A stretch of DNA of 64,000 bases from assembly GCF_963678635.1 (NCBI RefSeq), contig NC_087071.1:33892548-33956547 (forward strand), given 5' to 3'. This stretch comes from Symsagittifera roscoffensis (Eukaryota; Xenacoelomorpha; Acoela; Convolutidae). The translations under genes were made by a program, and so were the position numbers. Of the stretch, positions 43,143 to 52,025 are shown one piece after another. Numbering within the stretch: the stretch's first letter is position 1; the number at the start of each line of letters is the position of its first letter. The notes under the pieces were generated by a model. That model was not told the origin of the DNA and searched no databases. It saw nothing but the letters and a program-made list of their open reading frames with translations.

Positions 43143-43588
43143 TGGATGAAATCCAGTTGCAGGACCACATTCAGAATTGTAAACATCTGAAATATAAGTT
43201 TCTTGGAGTATTTGCAGCGGACAATTTTCCACCTCACATCCCAAACAATATATTTTTGATTGTGAACACTTCAAAATCAGATTCTCCGGGGACACATTGG
43301 ATTGTGATATGCAACAGAAGAAAAGTTTTATACTTTGCTGATCTTCTCGTTCTTCCTCTTTGGCAGTACACCAATCTGTATAAAAGATTGAACGAGAAAT
43401 TTCATCAGGTGACTGAATTGATGACAAACTTTCCCATGCAAGACTCAAACTGTGCCATATGCGGTTCTTTTTGTATTTATATTGCACATTTGATTTATGA
43501 TAAAAACTTTAATGGTGATGCTTCTGATTTTGTTTACATAAATGATCATGTTTTGAAACGTTTCCCAACTCACATGCTCACCCATTAA
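43143..43588 (+). CDS. Adenovirus-type cysteine protease of the Polinton
   Basis: 148 codons from ATG, starting four bases after the capsid-type gene stops. Catalytic layout of the adenain/C48-like fold: His in GTHWIVIC, Asp in VLYFADLL, and Cys in DSNCAICGSFCIYIAHL. It would process capsid precursors. The frame is intact and of normal size for Maverick proteases, and gene order (capsid then protease at the end) is as expected. Confidence 0.88.
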
Positions 43589-45112
43589 CTAACTATTTAA
43601 TATGGCTGATTTATACACTTTTCAATTTAATTTTGAACACTACATTCTTTTAGTAATTGAAACTTTACCCAATTGTTAACTGACTGGCAGTAATCCGAGA
43701 AGTTAGGTTTTTTATCAAAGAAAGAAAAAAAATACAAAATCGATCTATGGGGGGATATCACCATATGTTGCCTCCTTTCAGTACAATTTCCGGACGGGTT
43801 TCGAAACGCCGCCTTTCGGCTGAAAGTCGAGCGCCATGCGTTTTCCTCTACTCGGACCCCAAGAAAATTTGTTCCACTTCAATTTTATAGTAACAAGTAA
43901 GGTACAAGTCTTAGAAGTGGCTGCAGCAAAATTAATGGGCACTTTTGGCTTTCATCAGTGTTCTCGTTTTTCAAGATCTTAACCCACTTCAACTTATTAG
44001 CTCTTTCAACCTTTCTATAAAATCAAGGCTTTTGTCATAGATTTCAGACGTTTTTTCAGTCTCCTGTTGACACGGAAATTGGAAATGTCGAAATTTTTAA
44101 GCCAATTTCATTATTTTAGAGTTTTCAGTGTTCCATAATTTTTCTTTGTTTTTTAGCTTCATTTGGCTTAAAGTAATTTTTCATTCTCATTTCGGTCAAA
44201 TTGATCAATAATTTTTGCCTAAATAGAGGTGGCGGATTTTCCTTCCTTCGAGATTTAGCAATAAAACATGCTTTTTTGAAGGAAATCGTTCACCGCAGCC
44301 AACAGTTAAGCTACGTTGCCAAAATCTGGTGCTTTCCTATATACCATATAGTTTGGTTGCATTAGGTTCAACTGATTGCTTATAATAGGTATATAAGGTC
44401 ATTTTACATGCAAACAAGCCAATACCCCCAAACTTTAGAAGGGAAAACATGCACCGACCAAAACCTATTTCCATTCCCGTTTCCACAACGTTCAGTGGGA
44501 ATACTCAATAATATACCGAAATTTTACATGAGAAATATCAGGTATAAAACTATACATGGTGACAATTAGGATTATTACATAGTGTCCATTAGGTATAAAA
44601 TTATACATGGTGACAATTAGGATTATTACATAGTGACCATTGCTGATCATTTAATACATGGTGACCATTATGATTTATACCTAATGGTCATCCATGTATG
44701 ACAACCCCCCCCCCCCCGATCCTAACGCCTTATATGCATACTACTTACATGTTTTACGAATAGCACTATGAGTACCTAAAATTTTTAATTCCAATGAAAC
44801 AGGAACAAATGAGAGAGTTATATCGACCATTTGCTATTTGTACTGAATGAATCATCTGGCTTGTTTGTCTTACTACCATCAAATGTTAGGATCAAAGTAT
44901 GCATATCATAAACCATTCCCATCTCGCATCTGTTTTTGCGTTATATTTATTTGAATTTTTTAGTTTCGATTTTTTTTCTAAAAGTGATAAAATTGATGCG
45001 AAAATTACATGTTTGTGGAATTTATTTACAAATGTTTTTCTCTTCTTTCTAAGAACATTCTGGTCAATTGTCTATATTTAGAAACGAGTTCAAATTGTCT
45101 AGAGTACTTTAT
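43589..45112. other. Intergenic DNA with small repeats
   Basis: No gene seen. Two 51-bp direct repeats at 44,541-44,591 and 44,592-44,642 contain ACATGGTGACAATTAGG, followed by a partly inverted echo (TTATACCTAATGGTCATCCATG, about 44,672-44,695) and a C13 tract at 44,706-44,718. The last 150 bp resemble the DNA downstream of MYND gene 1. No Polinton terminal repeat was located here. Confidence 0.45.
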
Positions 45113-46888
45113 CTATTTGCTTGCAAGAAGTGAATCTTCGTCAAAAGAAAACATGCATTTGAGAGTTGACGGGGAATTTTCGAATATTTGGAATTGATTT
45201 TGAAGACAACCATTAATGTGGTTTACAACGTTCCCGTTTCTGGTTGTCAATGAGTGCGCCAAGTAGTGCTTGCCTTGAGTTGTGATTGAGAGTTCCGTGA
45301 ACCGATTTGTCGGCAGTTTGAAACCTGGCATCCGAATAAATTTTACAGCAGCTGGTGATGCGGCTTCAATCATTTTGGCCGCCCGTTTCAAGGCAGCCAT
45401 ATAAGCTCTGAACTTTTCTTCCAAAGTCTTTCTATTATTGATGAAGTCATAGTACAATGCCCCGAAAGTTTTCTGAACCCAGTTGACTGTATGGAAATGA
45501 TGCACTGTTTCAACGCCACTGCATTTTTCAGCAAATTCCAAAAAGTCAAATCGATTCCAATAATCAGGCAAGTTGCTCCAATCTATCAAGTAAGGATTAA
45601 GCTCTTTTATCATAGATGCAATATCAAGATCTTCAGTGGTGATCGATTTCACTGTCAAATGACAAATAACTTTTTTCTCTCGAATCAGGGTTCGCAGCTT
45701 GCTCAATTTTTGTGCAGTTGTTTTGGCTATAAAATCAACCAGTGATGTGTTACCTGGCGTCAAACTCTTGCAAATGTTAAGAACATCAATCGCATTGAAA
45801 AAACTCTCGAACTTTGGAACTTTCATCCAATCATCATTCCTATCAGGAAACATTGTGCAATTTCCACAAACCTCATCGTTTCTTGTGAAAATGCATCCTG
45901 TAAATAAATAGCGAGCAAACGCCATTCTATCAAACTCCGATTTCAAATTATCTAACGGAGAAAAATCGCAAGATCTCCGGTGTTCAACAAAAGCGTCTTG
46001 AGCAAACTTTATGCTCATTGTTTTTTTACGCTTCCAATTTTGAGCATGTTTTGAAAGCAGATCATTTCCGATCTTTGAAATTTCAGTTTGCAGAAAATTT
46101 TCGAAATCTTCCTTAGTTTCTTTGTCCCAACAAGACGAAAACCAAACTTGCAGAATTGTTTTGTTTTTTACGCAACTACTTTTCAACATCTCATAAATTA
46201 AAATACTTCTCGCTACTGTAACTTCAGCTTGGTCGTAGCCATGAAAATGCAAAATTCCTTCCTTTTCATTTTGAAAAGATCCCCATAAAAGTTGACTAAA
46301 ATCCACGTAGCCAAAAAAAACATAATGTCGACCAAAATCGAAAACGAGCTCTTGATTTGGGGTGTTTCGCAAAGTGTCCGAATAATTCAAAGTGAACGTT
46401 GACCCTAGAATATCTGTCACGGTCGCGTATGGCACAACTGGTCTGTCCCAAATGTCTCCGACTTTCAAATCTTCGCGATTCATGAACTGATCAAACGAAG
46501 ACTTCGAATTTAAAGTCAGACCCCATCGCTTTAATGCAATTTCCGGGTCAAAATCTTCGTCTAAAAAAGCTTTCCCGCCATTCTCTATTCTTCCAAATAA
46601 AGCAATGCATGTTCTGCGTTCAAACATTAGCTTGAAAACATGATCGAAATTTCCCGGGTATCTTTGCTTGTACTCCATCGCGTAATCTGGTATTAGGTAC
46701 GAGTAAGTTTCCATTGATTGTTCAATTTCACGCATTTGATTGGAATCAAAGATAGTCTCCCAGCTACTGTTACTCCTGGCTGCAGCAGCTGACCGACTGA
46801 CAAGTTGACTTGATGGATTTGTCGAATTACTTTGAGATGAAAACTTGCAGTTCTTTTTGTGAGTTTTCCAATCCTTCTTCTGGCATTT
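45113..46888 (-). CDS. MYND zinc-finger protein 2, exon 2 (591 codons)
   Basis: Paralogue of the gene at 2,558-4,342. It starts after a GTTGTTTCAG acceptor (AG at 46,889-46,890) with Lys-Cys-Gln-Lys-Lys-Asp-Trp-Lys-Thr-His, the second half of a MYND finger with the last Cys four residues on. It keeps the same downstream blocks, including HFHGYDQAEVTVARS and YLIDWSNLPDYW, and the same C-terminal SK followed by TAG. The reading frame is open throughout. The first exon with the other zinc ligands is not between here and the retroelement LTR at 48,248, so it lies beyond, probably past copy 2 of the retroelement, or has been lost. Role unknown. Confidence 0.82.
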   Translation of the reverse strand, partial: KCQKKDWKTHKKNCKFSSQSNSTNPSSQLVSRSAAAARSNSSWETIFDSNQMREIEQSMETYSYLIPDYAMEYKQRYPGNFDHVFKLMFERRTCIALFGRIENGGKAFLDEDFDPEIALKRWGLTLNSKSSFDQFMNREDLKVGDIWDRPVVPYATVTDILGSTFTLNYSDTLRNTPNQELVFDFGRHYVFFGYVDFSQLLWGSFQNEKEGILHFHGYDQAEVTVARSILIYEMLKSSCVKNKTILQVWFSSCWDKETKEDFENFLQTEISKIGNDLLSKHAQNWKRKKTMSIKFAQDAFVEHRRSCDFSPLDNLKSEFDRMAFARYLFTGCIFTRNDEVCGNCTMFPDRNDDWMKVPKFESFFNAIDVLNICKSLTPGNTSLVDFIAKTTAQKLSKLRTLIREKKVICHLTVKSITTEDLDIASMIKELNPYLIDWSNLPDYWNRFDFLEFAEKCSGVETVHHFHTVNWVQKTFGALYYDFINNRKTLEEKFRAYMAALKRAAKMIEAASPAAVKFIRMPGFKLPTNRFTELSITTQGKHYLAHSLTTRNGNVVNHINGCLQNQFQIFENSPSTLKCMFSFDEDSLLASK

Positions 46889-47119
46889 CTGAAACAACTG
46901 TTCGTGTAAAAGTAAGTTGAACAGCTCAAACAAAATAACTGTTTAACACAAAAATCTGAATTTTGTTGAAAAAATACATTATTTCTTCTAATACACGAAT
47001 TTTCAGCGACGAAATATCAATATCTTTGCGTCGTGAAAAATTTTACGGCACAGCATTTTGCTACTGAAAACAAACAGTATCCAAAATTCTGGTAACTGAA
47101 ACCTAATATCAAATTCCTG

Positions 47120-47530
47120 ATAGTATCGTTGTTTGGGGCTGTTGTTTTGCTGGAGAGCTTATATGACTTTAATCTGGACAAAAACAATGGATGGAGAAAA
47201 TTATATTGAAATTTTGGATTTTTTTCTTTTGGTTTTCAGCAAAAACGTTATATTCGCTGGTGACGGGTATTTCATCCAAAAAAGTGATAACTCCTCCAAT
47301 TTGCAAAAAAAGTTAACAAACGGCGAATGGTCAACCATGCTCCAATATTGCCCCGAGTACCCGATTGTCCCGATCTTTCTCCGATAGAGTTTTCTGGGTT
47401 ACCTCTTTAAGAAAATCTATTTTCATTTACTGATCAGGTGGTTTTGTTGATCGAAGAAATGTGGCAAAACTTTTTCCTCCAAAATGTTTCAAACTCATTG
47501 TTTGTATGTATGCATAGAAAAATAATATAT
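47120..47530 (+). pseudogene. Tc1/mariner-type transposase remnant
   Basis: In shifting frames one can read VVWGC, MDGENYIEILD, YFIQKSDNSSN and PDLSPIEF, the order of blocks in the catalytic half of Tc1-like transposases (the last Glu of DD34E lies in SPIE). A further stretch reads LIEEMWQNFFLQ and MHRK, as in the C-terminal end. The first half of the gene is missing and several stops interrupt the frame, so it is inactive. Confidence 0.6.
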
Positions 47531-47779
47531 AACATTGATTTTAAAAATTTTAGCCAAACAATAATTTTGGAAATTTTTTAAAAGCTGTTTGCAACCGCAA
47601 ATATAAGAGCATGACTACGTATGGAGCAGCTTTCTTGTGCTCTAATGACATTTTAAGCAAAAAATATGTCGGCACCCAATTTTTAGCAAACAAAACAAGT
47701 TTCCCAGCTGTCATTGCGGACGAAACATGCAAAATGTGATGTTCTGAGGCTTTTAAGAAGAAGCGTCAACATTGTCCAA

Positions 47780-48040
47780 GCACAATAGTACTCAAAATGA
47801 AAAAGCACTGAACAAAAACCAAAACGGATGGTTTTTGGCCCTGTTTAACAACTTTTTTTCGACACTGTTACGTTTTGGCACTGTTTTTCTACCCCTACAA
47901 GTTCGTTCAACAAAGCCATCAAGAACAACAGTGGCAAAGAAGGAAATGTTAAACAATTGTTGATCAGCAACTTTTTTGGCATTGTTGTATTGGCACTGTT
48001 GTACTCCTTTTTTTCTAGAACATTTGCTGAGAACCGAAAT
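47780..48040. repeat. Dispersed repeat with GGCACTG motifs, second copy
   Basis: Opposed copies of GCACTG / CACTGTT-like words, ending TGGCACTGTTGTACTCCTTTTTTTC and TAGAACATTTGC, parallel to the block at 9,030-9,180. Boundaries unclear. Confidence 0.35.
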
Positions 48041-48247
48041 TGTGTACTCTTTTTTTCTCACGCTTAGTAGAAATTGTGACCTAAGTTTGAATGAAATAAT
48101 CGTTTCTGGTATGGCTGTTTAAAATAAGGTATCATTGCATTACAAGTGCGATAGAGGGGTCCCGCTCAAAACCAGAGAGCGGTCGCGACTAACACTATTT
48201 TAAGCTACATCATCATTAGGTAATCAATGCGCGCAAGTCGGTCTTTT

Positions 48248-48657
48248 TGAGTTAGTACCGATGGGTATAACTCATAGAGTAATTTCGGATAGGGTACACC
48301 GTCTGCTCGTCACGCTATCTTATTTTCGGCCGGATAGATTCGTGCAGCTTCTTAGTCTAATACCAATCCTAATCTTACTCTTATACTATCTAGTCTCAGG
48401 TTGTTTAACTAGTCTCTGCTAGGCTCAATAGATCTAGGGTATACTGGTTTATTGCGGCTGCTGAAGTACTCGGGAGAGTTCAACTAATTTCTAAGTTAAA
48501 TTCAAATCTCTCTGGTGCTGAAATTACAAGTAATTTCAGCACTTACAAATAAGTGGATTGTTAGTTAGATGGATCATGATTGGTTAATGTTAAATACTTT
48601 ACATTGGTAAAATATCTAATTTATCCAATCATAAAATGTAGTTTAGATCAGGTTCCA
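48248..48657 (-). repeat. 3' LTR of retroelement copy 2
   Basis: 410 bp, TGAGTTAG ... GGTTCCA, with the 28-bp inverted repeat at 48,515-48,542 and AATAAA on the sense strand. Differs from the LTRs of copy 1 at clearly more positions than those differ from each other. Confidence 0.93.
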
Positions 48658-50136
48658 CCCATCCGGGTTTTACAGAGTTTTTTAGAATAGTCTTTCTGCA
48701 ATTCAAAAGATGGATGATGGACGTTGGTATTTGGCGAACATCTTATTTCTTCTGGGTTTTCTTATTAGAGAAGTCCCAGATTCAATCGTTGTGTCTTCTC
48801 AAGACAACGACTGGGTTTTCGCAACAAACTCAAATCTGATTTCAGAATGGTTGACTTCTTTGTGTTTGACCTTGTCTGGGAATGGCGTGGAGATTGTGCG
48901 TGGAGGGGATGCCTGGTTACTCGGATCTGTACGTATACTTGAACATCGAGGTGGTCATTGGTCTAGTTCAATGAAGTCCTTTTCTGCGAAGTCAAGTCGT
49001 ACTCTAAATCCTTTGAGTTGTGATTGTGGGCGGCATATTGATTGTAGTTGGCCATTCTTTCTGAAGTGTAGTAGGGTCGTTTTGTCTTTGGATGTTCGTC
49101 CTTGGTGTTGTATTCTGATCTATGTATTGCATAATGTAATTTACATTTTATAAAACTTTTATTAGTTTAATATTTTTTAATTATGATTTTAGTTAGTTGT
49201 TTTCACAAAAGCTTTTTGTTTTAGTTCAGTTATTTTGAAGAGTTACTCACCCTTGAGTAGCTCTTATTAAAAATAGGAGTATGGTCACAAAGCGTGGATG
49301 TAGCGCGGTGGGTTAGGCCGGCTATAGAGCATGCTCAGGACGTCCTTCCTGGTGGGTTAGGCCAGGAGTGGGAGTATGATTGCATGCGGTTTTTGTGAGA
49401 GGTCCTGTTATGTGACAACGTTTTATGTGTGGTTTGTTGTGGTTTTTCTTATGTTTTGTTGGTTGTGTCCTTTTTTCAAAAATCAAATTGTTTGTGGTAT
49501 GGGTTTGTCTTTCGACTTTTTTGTGTTTTATTATTTCTTTCTTAGACTTTATAATAGTCTTCAAAAGAATAAATTATCCAGTTTTAAACTGGGTTAATCC
49601 GGTTTGGGTACCGTTGGTTTCCTTTTCTTAGTCATGCTGTTATGCTATGTGTTGTGGTGTTTAGTAAGCTGCATTGGTTAGTTTTGTTTAGTATATAATT
49701 CCTTTCCAACCGGGTTAAAGGAAAGTTTGAAACGTGTTATCTTGTGTTAGAGTTATCGAGTGTGAAAGCTTGAAACTGAAATTCATTATTTTAAACAATT
49801 CTTCGTGGGCGAGCTGTGCGAGTTTGGATAGAATTCTTGTGCGAGTGAATGAAAATAGCAAAAAGTTAGTACTGTATTTGCTTCTTATTAATTTACTACA
49901 TAGAATTTTATCTTTACTGCTAGTTGTTGGGGAAAATTAAGTTACAAATTTTCATCATTATTAGATTTACTGCTTGTGGGGGAAAAATTTATAAATTAAT
50001 TTACTGCATTGGTATTATATTTATTTAATTGTTGGTGCAAAAATTTAATAGGGTTTTAAACAGTTTTGAAGAAGTTTGCTATTTTTTATTTTTCTTTTGT
50101 GAATTTTTCAGATGATCTAGGATGAAGGCTAAAATT
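48658..50136 (-). other. 3' region of retroelement copy 2 with GC-rich island
   Basis: Same layout as 13,670-15,189. The GC island has GGTGGGTTAGGCC at 49,307-49,319 and 49,351-49,363, and the palindromes GAGCATGCTC (49,327-49,336) and GGACGTCC (49,338-49,345). Apart from the basic frame listed separately, no gene is seen. Confidence 0.55.
49322..49573 (-). CDS. Lys/His-rich ORF without ATG in the 3' region (copy 2)
   Basis: Open for 83 codons between a TAA and the TAG at 49,324-49,322 inside the GC island. Reads KTIIKSKKEIIKHKKVER, then KRTQPTKHKKNHNKPHIKR and a Thr/His/Pro end. No Met, so it could only be made from a spliced mRNA or a non-AUG start; an acceptor-like TTATTCTTTTGAAG precedes it. 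Copy 1 keeps the frame without indels but with one nonsense codon. May be a chance frame or a small basic regulatory exon. Confidence 0.3.
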   Translation of the reverse strand, partial: FILLKTIIKSKKEIIKHKKVERQTHTTNNLIFEKRTQPTKHKKNHNKPHIKRCHITGPLTKTACNHTPTPGLTHQEGRPEHAL

Positions 50137-52025
50137 CTAAAGAAAACATGGATAAAGAATGGTGAGTTTCTAATATTTAAATTAGTTAGTAATATGTATA
50201 ATTCATACTTACCTGTTAGTCGTCGGGGAAGAAACCGTGGGGGAAAATGTCGTGGATGAGATCTGAAGTTGTTAGTAATTTGGCTAAGATGCGGATGATA
50301 TTTTTTAGTTTGAAGCAGTGGCCAAAGCAATTGAAGTGCCTTAATGGTGGTTAGTTCTTCAGTGCCAACTGCAAATTCATAAGGTGTGTTTTGGATTAGA
50401 TTATATAATTTGTGGTTGAATTTAGTGTTATGGATGAATTCTAAAATGGGGATTTCTATAGGTTGTACAAACTCGTGTGGGATGAGGAAGGGTCGGGATT
50501 CTTCTGCGTTGAAGGTCTTGGTGATGGGACAAAAGATATACATTGGGGTTATGGGATCATAATTTCGAAGAATACCATGAAGATTAGTATCTTTAATGCA
50601 ATATGTGAAGTTAAGAAAGAATGGTGAGGTGTATTTGGAATTGATGAATTGAAAACGATGGTGTGGTTGTCTGGAGGGAGTGTGTAGGTCAAAGTGATTT
50701 TGGATGAAACGATAATAAGTATATGTGTGTGTTTGTTTAGTGCGCAACATAATATCGTGTGAGCAGTGCAAATCTCTTTCATGTGGTGCAAGGAAATGAA
50801 AGGTTAGTGAAAATATTTGGAAGCGTTCTTTAAAACTTTCGTAGGCTTGCGTGTCTGTTAGTGCTTCTGAAATAATGTGGTCAAACTTGCGATCGAAGAT
50901 ATTTAGTGTAAATACATATGGTGTTTTAATGAAAAATTTCTCGGTGATTTGTGGGTTAGCGAAGCGATCGTCGTCTAAGAATTGATCTTGGTTAGTTCTG
51001 ATGATGTTATGATCGTAATATTCTAGTGTATATTCATTAGCTCGGGGTGCAGTGTGTGTTTTTAGTGATTTTTTATATCCAATGTAAGTAAATTGTCTAG
51101 GTGTTAGTGGTGTAGTGAGTCGATATAGCATGTCCTTATTTCGTTCTATATCGATATGAGTGTTAGATAAAGGTAAGCAAAGGGGATTTGTAAAATGATA
51201 ATATGAGGTCCAAGGAAGGGTAGGCATTAAAACGTATTCGTCTACAAAGTTACGTGTCTCGTTAGTGTCATGAGGGGTATTTAAGGTGTATTGTGGAAAT
51301 GAGGGTAAGGTGATAGCTAAAAATTCTTTTGTGTTAGTGTGTTGTGGATGGTTGATATATTCACGGGCTGTTCCTGGTTTCGCTGGGAAAGGATGGTTGG
51401 GGAACTTCCTTTTAAAAGTGCGGTAAGCTCTATTAGTGCTGAGTGAAGATTCAGTAGTTGTGGATGATGGTGCTAATGATTCAGTATAAATTGAAGAGGG
51501 TGTAGGGGTAGGAGGGTTGGATGAATCTATTGTGGATGAGATTTGGTTTATGGTTGGGGTGTCAAGGTGATAGGGTTGTTGTTGTAGGGTAATGAAATTA
51601 TCTAGTTCTGGGGAGATTCGGGGGGTGTCTGAAGAATGAGATGATTGGTCTGAGTGAAGTGAGGAGTAGGTTGGAGTGACTTGGGAAGCATAAGAGGGTG
51701 TAGAATTGGTTGGGTCAGGGTTATTTGGTAGTATGGGTTGAAAAGGGGGTTGGGAAAAATTTAAGGGATTGGTGTGAAAATTATTTGATGGAGATGGTTC
51801 AGAGTCGGCAAATTCATCGGGGGTTTCAATATTCGGGTTATTGAGTTGTGAGATGGAGTATAAAACTGAGATGTGTGAATTAGTATCGGAATTCATGCCG
51901 GATGTTACATTACTGGATGGGAAATCGGGTGGCGGAAAAGCAAAAAGTGGTATTATTGGGATTGGAGTGGTGAGGTTGGTTGGGTGGGAATTTGATCGGT
52001 GTAGGGATCCAAGTTGTCGGCTCAT
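50079..52025 (-). CDS. Unknown large 3' ORF of the retroelement (648 codons, copy 2)
   Basis: Same protein as 15,271-17,064: Ser/Thr/Pro-rich N-terminal third, then the His/Tyr/Phe-rich globular region (ANEYTLEYYDHNIIRTNQDQF, FFLNFTYCIKDTN, PFLIPHEFVQPIEIPILEF). The ATG overlaps the env stop as ATGA. One extra A in a poly-A run near 50,306 shifts the frame about 60 codons before the end, so the reading through the predicted intron to 50,079 is probably artefactual; the un-shifted frame would stop at about 50,218, just before the conserved donor. No family recognised and no signal peptide or membrane segment. Confidence 0.75.
   Translation of the reverse strand: MSRQLGSLHRSNSHPTNLTTPIPIIPLFAFPPPDFPSSNVTSGMNSDTNSHISVLYSISQLNNPNIETPDEFADSEPSPSNNFHTNPLNFSQPPFQPILPNNPDPTNSTPSYASQVTPTYSSLHSDQSSHSSDTPRISPELDNFITLQQQPYHLDTPTINQISSTIDSSNPPTPTPSSIYTESLAPSSTTTESSLSTNRAYRTFKRKFPNHPFPAKPGTAREYINHPQHTNTKEFLAITLPSFPQYTLNTPHDTNETRNFVDEYVLMPTLPWTSYYHFTNPLCLPLSNTHIDIERNKDMLYRLTTPLTPRQFTYIGYKKSLKTHTAPRANEYTLEYYDHNIIRTNQDQFLDDDRFANPQITEKFFIKTPYVFTLNIFDRKFDHIISEALTDTQAYESFKERFQIFSLTFHFLAPHERDLHCSHDIMLRTKQTHTYTYYRFIQNHFDLHTPSRQPHHRFQFINSKYTSPFFLNFTYCIKDTNLHGILRNYDPITPMYIFCPITKTFNAEESRPFLIPHEFVQPIEIPILEFIHNTKFNHKLYNLIQNTPYEFAVGTEELTTIKALQLLWPLLQTKKYHPHLSQITNNFRSHPRHFPPRFLPRRLTGKYELYILLTNLNIRNSPFFIHVFFRILAFILDHLKNSQKKNKK
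50137..50211 (-). other. Predicted 75-nt intron after the last ORF (copy 2)
   Basis: CAG|GTAAGTAT donor (GT at 50,211-50,210), TACTAAC branch site at 50,190-50,184 and TTTTCTTTAG acceptor ending at 50,137. The same three signals occur in copy 1 at 15,190-15,267. Confidence 0.7.

Larger units (their letters stand above)
34896..43588 (+). mobile_element. Degraded Maverick/Polinton (adintovirus-like) element
   Basis: A one-directional block of virus-type genes: unknown ORF, small conserved ORF, DnaQ-like ORF, packaging ATPase, integrase, several virion-type proteins, capsid-like protein and adenovirus-type protease. The gene set is that of Mavericks/Polintons. Almost every gene carries a frameshift or stop, so this is a fossil. 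No B-family DNA polymerase and no terminal inverted repeats are visible, so the boundaries given are those of the genes and not of the element. Confidence 0.88.

Noticed and set aside
43730-44720. Right terminal inverted repeat of the Polinton
   Set aside because: No stretch complementary to the DNA left of 34,896 could be found by eye.
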